38,187 nt of DNA. It comes from Gammaproteobacteria bacterium. Lineage in GTDB: Bacteria; Pseudomonadota; Gammaproteobacteria; Enterobacterales; Psychrobiaceae. Below are positions 1 to 7,710 of this stretch, piece after piece. The position numbers and the translations under genes were made by a program. The stretch's first letter is position 1; every line of letters starts with the position of its first letter. Under the pieces are notes generated by a model that worked only from the letters and a program-made list of their open reading frames with translations, was not told the origin of the DNA and ran no database searches. Location of the stretch: positions 1 to 38,187 of the forward strand of contig JABSRT010000033.1 in the NCBI GenBank assembly GCA_013214945.1, in the 5' to 3' direction.

Positions 1-76
1 AAATATAACAATCTCAATTATTGTCTTCGCATATAAAAAATTTAGGCTGAGAATGATAAATTCTACAGCCTCGTTA

Positions 77-2027
77 GTGCGTCAAGCTAAGCTTGGTGCA
101 TCTTGCAGGGTGCAAGTCCCTGTCGGGTAAGGTTTAACCAACCACCTGTATCGAGTGTTGCGCCTTTGGCGGATTGTGAGATTAGCGATTGCTTTTCAGC
201 AGTGAGGACTGCATCACGCGAACAATATTGGTGAAGCGTACACAGAGAATTATATAGGCCATAGGGGTTGTCGTGACCCTGAAGTGCTGGTATTGCTCCG
301 ATAAATATTAGATCTGACTGACGAGGTTTATAACGCCATCGAAGTCCATGCAAAGCAACCGTACTGGTTAGGTTGTGGCGAGTCAGCGGAGTTATCAAGC
401 CGTGGCATGTATGAAGAGATGCATTGAGAACTTGAGAGATCCAAAGGTGTTCCATTAGGACGATGGTAGTGACGTTTAGCCAAAAGCAAAGCCAACGATG
501 ACCCTTTGGAAGTCAGATCAGCCCATAGTAGTCTGAGCAGGGGAAAGCCTTGTACATGGCGAAGGAGCTGACAGTTATATCCGGTATTAAGCCGCCACAT
601 AGTCCAGACAAAGTAGGGCTGGGATCACTATGACAACAACACTTAATACCATCGCATTTAAAGCACAAACCCACTCCAAGCACAGGTTTCAGAATTTATA
701 TGGACTACTAAATTCTGATAGCCTGTATCAAAGCTGGGGGCAACTCAATAAACACGCGAAACCTGGTATCGATGGCATCACTATGCCTAAGTACAAGGCA
801 ACGCTAACTGAAAATATCGATCGCTTAGGTCAACAACTCAAGCATAAATGCTACCGAGTTAATGATATAAAGCGGATCTTTATCCCTAAATCCAACGGCA
901 AGTTACGACCTCTAGGTCTACCAACGGTCGATGATAAACTCGTGCAACAAAGTGTTAGTCAGATCCTGCAAAGCATTTGGGAACAAGACTTTTTACGCAA
1001 TAGTTATGGTTATCGACCGAATAAAAGTGCGCATCAAGCGGTACATAGTTTGACATTAAATCTGCAATTTAAAGGTTACGGCTACATTGTCGAGGCTGAT
1101 ATTAAAGGCTTCTTTGATAACCTTGATCATAAATGGCTGATGGACATGTTAAAACAGCGCATCGATGATAAAGCTATACTTAACTTAATTAACCAGTGGT
1201 TAAAAGCACGGATAAAATCACCTGATGGCGTATACACCAAGCCATCTAGTGGCAGTCCACAAGGCGGAATTATCAGCCCTGTGTTGGCTAATATTTATCT
1301 GCACTACGCGCTCGATCTCTGGTTCGAAAAGAAAGTAAAGCCAACAATGCGTGGACGAGCAATGATGATCCGCTACGCAGATGATTTTGTCTGTGCGTTT
1401 CAATTTGCCAATGACGCCGAACGCTTTTATAAGGTACTACCGAAACGATTGAAGAAGTTCAACTTAGACGTCGCAGAAGACAAAACATCGTTAATGCGTT
1501 TTAGCCGATTTCACGTTGGTCGAAAACGTCACTTTGTATTTCTAGGGTTCGAATTTTACTGGGGCACTGATTCAAATAGTAAACCAAGGCTCAGGCGACG
1601 AACCGCTGTGAAGAAGCAGAAGGCGAAACTGAGTGAGTATTACCAATGGATCAAAGCTAAACGCTCGCTTAAATTGAAGCTCTGGCTGCCACAGTTAAGA
1701 CGAAAACTCATGGGATTTGTAAATTACTTCGGACTACCCGACAACAGCAGAAGTTTATCAAGCATGCACGATTATGTATTACATAGTCTGTATAAATGGT
1801 TGAACAGACGCAGTGGTCGGCGAAGTTATAATTGGAGTAATTTCAAGAAGATGCTAATATATTTCAAAATTGAGAAACCAAGCGTCAGCAAACGATTTGT
1901 GCTGGTCGATTGGTACTAGGTGTTGTGTTTTACACGAGCGAATATATAACTGAAGAGCCGGATGCGGTAGTTCCGCACGTCCGGATCTGTGTGGGGTCGG
2001 CTCAGTAATGGGTCGCTCTACCACGAT
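77..2027 (+). mobile_element. Group II intron (complete, with maturase ORF)
   Basis: A self-splicing retroelement RNA. The 5' end at 77 reads GTGCG, the conserved group II start. About 550 nt of structured leader (domains I-IV) precede the maturase ORF at 630. After the ORF, a canonical 34-nt domain V lies at 1955-1988: it opens with GAGC (catalytic AGC triad at 1956-1958) and folds as a hairpin with a short loop. Domain VI follows, with a candidate branch A near 2020, which puts the 3' end near 2027 (ending AT). The 3' boundary is good to a few bases only. No recognisable gene is interrupted. It lies 1.5 kb from the dif site, in gene-poor DNA. Confidence 0.88.
630..1919 (+). CDS. ltrA: Group II intron reverse transcriptase/maturase
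   Basis: A 429-residue intron-encoded protein that would bind its own intron RNA, help it splice and reverse-transcribe it into a DNA target. The order of motifs is standard: an N-terminal RT0-like region, GIDGI near residue 47, RIFIPKSNGKLRPLGLP (RT2) near 90, EADIKGFFDN (RT3) near 156, the SPQGGIISP motif near 210, and the catalytic YADD at residues 249-252. A basic thumb/maturase (domain X) region follows from about 330. There is no C-terminal HNH endonuclease (it ends in VDWY), so mobility would rely on priming from nascent strands at forks, as in other endonuclease-less introns. It sits inside domain IV of the surrounding intron and appears intact. The subclass cannot be fixed by eye. 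Confidence 0.93.
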   Translation: MTTTLNTIAFKAQTHSKHRFQNLYGLLNSDSLYQSWGQLNKHAKPGIDGITMPKYKATLTENIDRLGQQLKHKCYRVNDIKRIFIPKSNGKLRPLGLPTVDDKLVQQSVSQILQSIWEQDFLRNSYGYRPNKSAHQAVHSLTLNLQFKGYGYIVEADIKGFFDNLDHKWLMDMLKQRIDDKAILNLINQWLKARIKSPDGVYTKPSSGSPQGGIISPVLANIYLHYALDLWFEKKVKPTMRGRAMMIRYADDFVCAFQFANDAERFYKVLPKRLKKFNLDVAEDKTSLMRFSRFHVGRKRHFVFLGFEFYWGTDSNSKPRLRRRTAVKKQKAKLSEYYQWIKAKRSLKLKLWLPQLRRKLMGFVNYFGLPDNSRSLSSMHDYVLHSLYKWLNRRSGRRSYNWSNFKKMLIYFKIEKPSVSKRFVLVDWY

Positions 2028-3406
2028 ATTCACACGTTCACCCATACAAAACCTAATCCCTAAACGAATATTGGCACGATAAATCCTGTGGCGCTTTGTG
2101 CCCGATAGCACCATAGACTTTACGAATAAGAGGGCACATCCTGACGGTAAAACGCTCCATGGCTAAGTGTTAAAAAATGAACATGAACGACAGCATCGTA
2201 GCGCACAAATCAGATGTGGATGGTGGCTAGGTGAGGGGGAATTCACTCGTCAAAAATATTTTTTTTACTTATTAAGGATAGGGCGCTTTATGGTAACAAG
2301 CAGATATGTTTGTTCTTTCCCTTTAATATAAACTAGTTACATAAGAAGGGAAGCGTAGTATTTAGAACATCAGTAGAAGGCCTAAAGCAGAACAAACTGC
2401 GCATACTATGGATGTATGTTACGAAATAACAGTCGCAGCGGGGCAGTCTTATATGATGTTCGAGAGAAGGGCGACCATGTTTAGAATGCTTCAAAGGTAT
2501 GGCTAAGCATCATTTTTTGTGCGATTTACGTCCGTGCTTATCGTGTTATTCCCAATAATTAAATGGCGAGTTTTACGTAAAGCAACTCAACATTCCAACC
2601 CGAATTTTACAATATATATCTAGGGTTAATATAAGTTAACCCGAGATTAACGGTACCAAAAACAATGACAATCACAAATAATCGGTTATGTTGAAACTCT
2701 CAATTTCAAATCATTTAATGCCGATAAGTAACATTATCGGCATTTGAAGTAAAAGGCCAATAATCCGTTGCTTGACCTGTACTGAGCAGTTCTATCATCA
2801 GAGCGCGCATTGATTTAACGCTTTAAAATAGGCTGTCAACGATTAGTCACTTACGTCTGCCTATGCGTTTAATTAAGAATAATAGAGATGTTCACAGTGT
2901 TGTATGCAAGGAGCACGAATGGATAAACTGATAATTCACTTTGTAGTAGCTAAGAATCAATCGTCAGATATCTGTTAATAATGATATGGCTGCTCAGTGA
3001 CATCAACCATCTGTCATTTATCTCGGCTAGCTTGATACTATTATGGTGGTTATTCTTGCTGCCAGTTCAATCTAGATTAAGATTCGACTGAGCTGACACG
3101 ACGTATGTCGACAAAGCGTAATGTTTGCTGGTTGGATTTCATGAGCTTCACACAACAATTCGAATCATCACAGCGCAAATGCTAATTGGCTATCATGTGC
3201 AATAACGATCATCAGCTAATTACTAAAGTAAGATGTCGTGATAAATGAAATCAAACTAAGCCAAGCTCCAACGTTACTTATTTTAGTTACTTAGTTTTGT
3301 AATTGAGATTACTAACAGCATCTAGTATCAGTGACACAAAGTTACTTGATCGGTATTAAGTAACTTTAGGCATGTAATTTACCGAGCTGAAATCTTAGAT
3401 ATATGT

Positions 3407-3467
3407 GAGCCTATGTGAAATCTGCCTAGACTTGGCCACATCAATTATTCAGATTTCACGTAGGCTC
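3407..3467. repeat. 18-bp inverted repeat (stem-loop) near dif
   Basis: The left arm 3407-3424 (GAGCCTATGTGAAATCTG) and right arm 3450-3467 (CAGATTTCACGTAGGCTC) are complementary at 17 of 18 positions, and the odd pair is G-U in RNA. The loop is 25 nt. No T-run follows on either strand, so it is not a typical terminator. The CAGATTTCACGTAG arm resembles sequence in the repeat block at about 4590-4605, which suggests a dispersed element. Confidence 0.75.
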
Positions 3468-3475
3468 GATTTGTA

Positions 3476-3515
3476 ATATTCCTGAAACGTTGAGATATTC
3501 CTGAAAACCGTTGAG
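3476..3515. repeat. Short tandem duplication next to dif
   Basis: Two adjacent copies of an ATATTCCTGAAA...CGTTGAG unit, 19 bp (3476-3494) and 21 bp (3495-3515). They differ only by a 2-base insertion. The array ends 39 bp before the dif site. Function unknown. Confidence 0.7.
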
Positions 3516-3554
3516 TTTTACACAACTTACACTTCTGGCTATTTAGTACATAAC

Positions 3555-3582
3555 ACTACGCATAATGTATATTATGTTAAAT
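3555..3582 (+). other. dif: dif chromosome dimer resolution site (XerC/XerD target)
   Basis: A 28-bp site made of an 11-bp XerC-side arm ACTACGCATAA, the 6-bp centre TGTATA and the 11-bp XerD-side arm TTATGTTAAAT. Compared with the E. coli dif sequence as I know it, the XerD arm and centre are identical and the XerC arm differs at three outer positions (25 of 28 match). In the family, XerC/D recombine dimeric chromosomes here at division under FtsK control. The site marks the replication terminus. Gene orientation supports this: most genes right of it are on the minus strand and point toward it, and the intron ORF on the left also points toward it. Confidence 0.93.
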
Positions 3583-3793
3583 AGGATATTATGGTGTGCT
3601 CCAAGTGGCTGTTTTTGATTAGCGCCACTCAGGTTGAGATCCAGCGCCATAACGAGAATGCCTTCCTGAACGCTCTAGCCGCTCATAGTTTTATATGAGC
3701 TTGCTCATCGGTAACTTTTCTTCGTGTGTATTTCGCTACAGGCACATAGCGCCTTGAAATTATCATGCGAAGTTGGTCTTTGATTAGATGTTC

Positions 3794-3967
3794 TTATTTC
3801 CTTCCTTTGAGCTTTTCCATTTCTATGTAGAGCTCTGCTGCTAAAATACTTCCAAAGGTAGCGTTAATTTTATCAATAACAGAACATTGTGTGTCAGGCG
3901 ATCTATTGAGATGTGCTAATTCTATCCATGCTTCAACTAGTAATCTTGATGGGAATCTGTTTTCCAT
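3794..3967 (-). CDS. Small hypothetical protein (57 aa)
   Basis: An ATG at 3967 follows a good ribosome site (AAGGA, about 8 nt upstream), giving a soluble 57-residue protein beginning MENRFPSRLLVEAWIELAHL and ending in a basic EKLKGRK tail. It has no signal peptide or membrane segment, and predicted helical content looks high by eye. I do not recognise the family. It is divergent from the 45-aa membrane protein gene at 4182; the 214-bp gap between them contains a 14-bp palindrome that could be a shared operator. The clean start signal and ordinary codon use argue for a real gene. Confidence 0.6.
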   Translation of the reverse strand: MENRFPSRLLVEAWIELAHLNRSPDTQCSVIDKINATFGSILAAELYIEMEKLKGRK

Positions 3968-4037
3968 AACACAATCCTTTTTTATTATAGAATACTAACG
4001 TTAATTGATAGTAATCAAGTAAGCAACTAATCAATCA

Positions 4038-4051
4038 TGTTTATATAAACA
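4038..4051. promoter_or_regulatory. Perfect 14-bp palindrome between two divergent small genes
   Basis: TGTTTATATAAACA is its own reverse complement. It lies between the divergent starts at 3967 (minus) and 4182 (plus). A dimeric repressor site is plausible but unproven, because AT-rich palindromes also occur by chance. Confidence 0.4.
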
Positions 4052-4181
4052 CAGACATAAATATATGTACATTTGGAAGTACCCTTGCTACGTTCAAATT
4101 AACATTGCGGCGATAGATTAATAGCTTCACTACAAAATGTCTGATAGCGGTAATTAACCGATTATATTAGGAGTCATAACC

Positions 4182-4319
4182 ATGGATTGGATTATCTCTT
4201 TAGCTTTAGATTTTTTAACGACAACGTTAGTTATTCCACTAATCATAATAATTCAATTCTTTTATAGAAAACGTAGACTTATTACCAAAAAGAAAATTTT
4301 GAAAAGAAAGTGTATTTAG
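4182..4319 (+). CDS. Small single-pass membrane protein (45 aa)
   Basis: An ATG at 4182 is preceded by TAGGAG 8 nt upstream. The 45-residue product starts MDWIISLALDFL, has one long hydrophobic segment (about residues 4-28, with the run VIPLIIIIQFF) and ends in a strongly basic tail (RKRRLITKKKILKRK). A short hydrophobic helix with a cationic tail is the general shape of small stress-induced membrane peptides and of type I or holin-like toxins, but no specific family is recognised. A stem-loop at 4346-4378 lies 27 nt after the stop, so it looks like a complete single-gene transcription unit. The divergent 57-aa gene may be a partner. Confidence 0.55.
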   Translation: MDWIISLALDFLTTTLVIPLIIIIQFFYRKRRLITKKKILKRKCI

Positions 4320-4345
4320 TTTTAAAATTTAGGGGCAACGACTCG

Positions 4346-4378
4346 CCTAAAAAGTTGATCGAGCGACAATTTTTTAGG
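4346..4378 (+). terminator. Stem-loop after the 45-aa membrane protein gene
   Basis: Arms CCTAAAAAGTTG (4346-4357) and CAATTTTTTAGG (4367-4378) form a 12-bp stem with one G-U pair and a 9-nt loop. The U-rich tract is within the 3' arm rather than after it, so termination strength is uncertain. Confidence 0.45.
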
Positions 4379-4577
4379 TACTGTCAACTCTTTCACGATG
4401 AATGAATAAAGTGGCAACTTAGCGCAATGATTCGCGCTTAGCCCTGGTTATTTGTTTTATTAAATCTAATAACCAGAATCGCTGATTGTTACAGCTGCTC
4501 AAAACCTTATTCTAAAGCTAGCTTTTGGTTTAAATCAATTTTATTAAGCGTTTCTATGTGTATTGTACTAACTAGGA

Positions 4578-4790
4578 TGCTGATTACTGCTTCAGATTTC
4601 ACGTAGCGTCATGTCAAAATAACAGTTTTATTGCGTATATTGTTACTCAGACTCTAAATGTACTGAATTTATGCTGTTGTTTCAGCATTTCCATTAAATG
4701 GTGACTTTTAACGACATTTATAAAATGTTGATGCAAGCGCCCTATTTTCAGCGTTATTTTCCTGATTAGTTTTATCCTTAACCTGGTATT
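4578..4790 (+). repeat. Diverged direct repeat, copy A
   Basis: The core ATGCTGATTACTGCTTCAGA at 4578-4597 is followed by CACGTAGCGTCATGT, then an AACAGTTTTATTG segment, then GGTGACTTTTAA near 4699 and a GCCCTATT segment near 4740. The same elements in the same order occur in copy B downstream of the neighbouring gene. Similarity is strong over the first ~65 bp and patchy after that. Confidence 0.6.
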
Positions 4791-4983
4791 TAAGCCAATG
4801 AATTTATTGCATATAGTGCTTTTCTAACTATTTAACATGGTTTATATCGAACTGGTGCTCACGACAAACAGCCACCTGACGTTTTGATTTGTAAGTCACT
4901 AAGCGCCACCATATTTAGTTTTATCATCTATTAGTAATAATGCTATTGTGTCGTTATATACAGCTTCATATATGGGTAATTTT

Positions 4984-5760
4984 ATGTTGAAACAGTTGAG
5001 AATTGTAACTGTTGTTACCTCTTTAATGGCTTCGTCTTGGCTGCTGGCGGCTGAAAATTTGACCGTTAATTTGGTTGGTATTGAAAACTTTAGACCTTAC
5101 AGTTATATGCAAGATAACCAAGCACAAGGATTATACAACGACATTGTTAGAGAGTTATTCGACCGTGCAGGTTACACCGTAAATATTAAATTAGTGCCGT
5201 TTAAACGAATGCTGAATTTGACCAAAAAAGGACAAGTCACTGCAATGATAGGCATTTTTTATACCGAGAGCAGGAATAAGTACGCTCTTTACCTCAAGGA
5301 TACTCAGCTCACTATAATTTATAAACATTTGTTTGTATTAGATAGCAGTCCTATGCAGAACTTTTCACTGACTAATTTAAAAAACAAAACCATCGCCAGA
5401 AAAAGGGGTTTCGCACAGACTCCCGGCTATGATGAATTAGTGAAACAAGGCGCATTGCATATTACTTACACAGAAGATATAAACACCTTGATCAAATTAT
5501 TGATCAATAAAAGAGTCGATGCCTTTGAATTTGGTGCGTTTGTGGCAAGTTATTATTTAAAACAAACTGAATTGGCAACTAAAATCAGAAAACTCAGCCC
5601 TGCAGTCGCTCCAGGCAGAAGCACTTATGTCGCTTTTTCCAGAAGAGCTCTTAATAAACTACCGGTCAATTTTATTGAACAAATAAACACGGTTATGCTA
5701 GAAATGCAGGCAGATGGCACCATGCAACGACTACAGGATAAGGCAGCAAACTTGCGTTGA
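4984..5760 (+). CDS. Periplasmic solute-binding protein, family 3-like
   Basis: A 258-residue secreted protein. Residues 1 to about 23 (MLKQLRIVTVVTSLMASSWLLAAE) are a Sec signal peptide, so I start at ATG 4984; an in-frame ATG at 4972 and GTG at 4948 would only add residues before it. The mature part matches the amino-acid/ABC-type SBP_bac_3 pattern: FRPYSYMQDNQAQGLYNDIVRELFDRAGY near the N-terminus, PFKRMLNLTKKGQVTAMIG, and VDAFEFGAFVASYYL near the hinge/second lobe. No permease or ATPase gene is adjacent, and the protein is not fused to a sensor, so it is an orphan; ligand unknown. In marine gammaproteobacteria such orphans are common as ligand scavengers or sensor partners. Confidence 0.85.
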   Translation: MLKQLRIVTVVTSLMASSWLLAAENLTVNLVGIENFRPYSYMQDNQAQGLYNDIVRELFDRAGYTVNIKLVPFKRMLNLTKKGQVTAMIGIFYTESRNKYALYLKDTQLTIIYKHLFVLDSSPMQNFSLTNLKNKTIARKRGFAQTPGYDELVKQGALHITYTEDINTLIKLLINKRVDAFEFGAFVASYYLKQTELATKIRKLSPAVAPGRSTYVAFSRRALNKLPVNFIEQINTVMLEMQADGTMQRLQDKAANLR

Positions 5761-5889
5761 AATCACAATTTCTCAACAGTTATCCGTATTGATCACAGGT
5801 TCCATATCAACTCAAACCCCCGCCTCAATCGCTGTGCCCACTTTTAACGTTGATATTTTTATGTCGCTTGCTTAATTCTACTTACAAGC

Positions 5890-6160
5890 ATGCTGATTAC
5901 AGCTTCAGATTGCACGGAGCGTCATGTAAAAACAGCCGTTTTATTGGATATATTGGTTTTTTGATCAAATAATCGGCTAAAAGTGCCAGTTTTACGGGAG
6001 TGTAATTATCACTGTGTTTTTGTACAGTATAAATTACGCCTCCGCAAAAAGGTGACTTTTAATCGGGATTTATCCCAGTTTCTATGGATGTTGGACAATT
6101 TTGCGCCAAGTGCCCTATTCTTTTATTGCCGTTAACAGCTTGCCTGCTAATTTTTTCATC
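5890..6160 (+). repeat. Diverged direct repeat, copy B
   Basis: The core ATGCTGATTACAGCTTCAGA at 5890-5909 differs from copy A at one base. It is followed by CACGGAGCGTCATGT, CAGCCGTTTTATTG, GGTGACTTTTAA near 6051 and AAGTGCCCTATT near 6109. It starts 130 bp after the solute-binding protein gene. A 42-codon ORF (6084-6212) running through its end encodes a signal-peptide-like segment (PLTACLLIFSSAMA) and then stops; it may be the remnant of a second secreted-protein gene. Confidence 0.6.
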
Positions 6161-6491
6161 AGCAATGGCTACGGTTGCCGATGTTATACAGTCCTGTACT
6201 TTGATGCTGTGAGGATTTTTATTAAAATTGAAATTTATCCTGCGCTACTCCTGTCTATATTATGGTGCAGGCTATTATTTGAGGCTTTATATGTGCAGTA
6301 GCGTAAAGAGATCACATCGACGCGTCGCCAACAAACCGAATAAGTCAGGATTGTTGGTCAGTATGAGTCCAGCAACTCGGGCTAGGTTTACTGCAACAGC
6401 GAATGCAGCCGATAGCAAAAAAACGTTGAGTCAGGCACAACAAAACAGTGCCAAGTCACTTTCTTCAACGCACTGCGAACAAGCCACAACT

Positions 6492-6531
6492 ACCACGCGG
6501 CCACAAACGCATTCGTTTGTGGCCGCGTGGT
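6492..6531. terminator. Perfect 18-bp GC-rich hairpin downstream of the Tad operon
   Basis: The left arm 6492-6509 and right arm 6514-6531 are perfectly complementary (ACCACGCGGCCACAAACG and its reverse complement) with a CATT loop. It lies 54 nt past the tadD stop. Neither side has a U-tract, so it may act as an mRNA 3'-end stabiliser or a bidirectional roadblock rather than a classic terminator. It is the strongest hairpin I found in the window. Confidence 0.6.
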
Positions 6532-6584
6532 TAATAAGCTGGTTACAGTTACTTAACCGCTGGTTTATTTAATCCCGATCGTTA

Positions 6585-7616
6585 TTAAGATTTGCCCGCC
6601 TTAGCATTTACAAGTGCCCTATTACTCAACGTTGCGCGTTTTAAGTTTTTATTCGCTTGCTCAAAATACTGTGAAGAACTGTCGATAGCCCGTCTAAATA
6701 ACTCAATTGCCTGGGTATATTTACGCTCTAGCAATAAATAATATCCTAAATCGTTTAATGCTTCTGCCGGCGACATTACCTGCTCAAAGCTCATCAGTGC
6801 TTGGTTATATTGGCCCTTTCGGGCATAAACTAACCCTAGGTTAGTCCATGCTCGCTCAAAAGTAGGCGAGTACTCAATGGCTTGTTTAAGGTAACGCTCA
6901 GCCAAATTATATTGACCACTAAGATATAATGAATAACCTAAATTTGTTGCTAACAATGGCGAGCGTGGCTGTTGTTTGAGCGCGAGTTTAAAATAGATTC
7001 TGGCTGTTGAATGACGTTGTGCCAAGTCTTCAACCACGGCCAACGCGTTATAGGCACGCATTGGCGAAGATTGGTCAAGCGCGATGAATTCAAGGTGTTC
7101 AATTTTTTTCCTAGTATTGTTCAAACGTAACTGATCGAGGGTCACTGCTTGATTAAGGTGAACAGTCGCTAATTGGTATTGGCGACTGTTCATCGCTAAC
7201 ACGCCAAGTGCGCTATGGGCCACGCCCATATTTGGGGCAAGTGCCACAGTCTCTAGATAGGCTTTAATTGCCATTTTTTTATTGTCACGAAAACCATGGA
7301 TCTGACCTATCTGAAACAGGGTTTGGGCATTGTCAGGGTTAAATTCCAAGGCTTGAATATAACAATAAAGTGCAGTGTCTAATTTTTGAAATTTTTGGGC
7401 GGCCTGTGCCTGGCTTATCGCTTGTTGTTCATTAGCCGGCACCTTGTTTTGATTAATGGTAATCGGTGCACGACCCTCGTACAAATCCGCTCGACTAAGT
7501 CCCGCTTGGCTCTTCTGCGTGGGTGGAATAGTTGAGCAGCCAACACTAAACAGTGTTATTAACAGTATTAATACTGGTGACAGGTTAAAGCGGCATCCCG
7601 TGCGTTGTATGTTCAT
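6585..7616 (-). CDS. tadD: TPR lipoprotein TadD (Flp pilus assembly)
   Basis: A 343-residue protein, last gene of the Tad operon. The N-terminus has a lipoprotein signal with lipobox LFSVGC (Cys near residue 27). The rest is a tandem of tetratricopeptide repeats, for example ALYCYIQALEFNPDNAQTLFQIG, AERYLKQAIEYSPTFERAWTNLG and AIELFRRAIDSSSQYFEQ. TadD-type lipoproteins are thought to be pilotins or assembly factors for the outer-membrane secretin of the Flp system. The start has an AAGGAC ribosome site. The 94-bp gap to tadC is the widest within the tadC-tadD end of the operon and carries three 12-bp repeats, so some independent control is possible. Confidence 0.87.
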   Translation of the reverse strand: MNIQRTGCRFNLSPVLILLITLFSVGCSTIPPTQKSQAGLSRADLYEGRAPITINQNKVPANEQQAISQAQAAQKFQKLDTALYCYIQALEFNPDNAQTLFQIGQIHGFRDNKKMAIKAYLETVALAPNMGVAHSALGVLAMNSRQYQLATVHLNQAVTLDQLRLNNTRKKIEHLEFIALDQSSPMRAYNALAVVEDLAQRHSTARIYFKLALKQQPRSPLLATNLGYSLYLSGQYNLAERYLKQAIEYSPTFERAWTNLGLVYARKGQYNQALMSFEQVMSPAEALNDLGYYLLLERKYTQAIELFRRAIDSSSQYFEQANKNLKRATLSNRALVNAKAGKS

Positions 7617-7622
7617 AGTAAA

Positions 7623-7658
7623 TGTCCTTATATAAGTGCTTATATTGGTTCTTATACT
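7623..7658. repeat. Three 12-bp repeats upstream of tadD
   Basis: Plus-strand units TGTCCTTATATA, AGTGCTTATATT and GGTTCTTATACT follow each other with a 12-bp period, sharing CTTATA. On the coding (minus) strand each presents TATAAG, and the last one overlaps the tadD ribosome site (AAGGAC). A fourth partial unit (CTTATG) lies about 16 bp further on. Confidence 0.5.
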
Positions 7659-7710
7659 GATTAATTCTTATGTTACTTGCGTCTGCGATGATTACTTGTT
7701 GTTACTGCAA

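Larger units (their letters stand above)
2028..3554. other. Gene-poor stretch left of dif
   Basis: About 1.5 kb with no convincing gene. It holds a perfect 11-bp inverted repeat at 2717-2744 (loop 6), a 10-bp hairpin at 3338-3367, an 18-bp hairpin at 3407-3467, and a tandem duplication at 3476-3515. A 19-codon ORF at 2919-2978 has a strong AAGGAG ribosome site but is too short to call. The minus-strand reading frame that crosses the intron end (around 1854-2114) is not supported as a gene. Base composition is AT-rich, like the rest of the window. Confidence 0.6.
4320..4983. other. Intergenic stretch with hairpins and repeat block A
   Basis: No gene is supported. It contains the stem-loop at 4346-4378, a second perfect 9-bp stem at 4444-4476 (CTGGTTATT / AATAACCAG, loop 15), and a block at about 4578-4790 that recurs in diverged form at about 5890-6160. 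The last part is presumably the promoter region of the substrate-binding protein gene, though no clear -35/-10 pair stands out. Confidence 0.5.
5761..6584. other. Intergenic stretch between solute-binding gene and Tad operon end
   Basis: Holds repeat copy B and the long hairpin at 6492-6531. Reading frames of 66 and 114 codons (6101-6301, 6228-6572) lack good start signals, are low in complexity and one runs straight through the hairpin, so I do not call them. The 42-codon ORF at 6084-6212 may be a decayed gene start. Confidence 0.5.

Noticed and set aside
1854-2114. Minus-strand frame crossing the end of the group II intron.
   Set aside because: It runs through domains V and VI of the ribozyme, and the part outside the intron matches nothing I recognise.
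2028-4983. Possible integron cassette array with attC sites, given small ORFs and many hairpins.
   Set aside because: No attC core (GTTRRRY pairs), no integrase gene and no regular cassette spacing.
6101-6301. A 66-codon plus-strand frame.
   Set aside because: It overlaps repeat copy B and another more signal-peptide-like frame; no ribosome site.
6228-6572. A 114-codon plus-strand frame between the solute-binding gene and the Tad operon.
   Set aside because: Poor start signals, low-complexity Ser/Thr/Ala/Gln composition, and it passes through the perfect 18-bp hairpin at 6492-6531.
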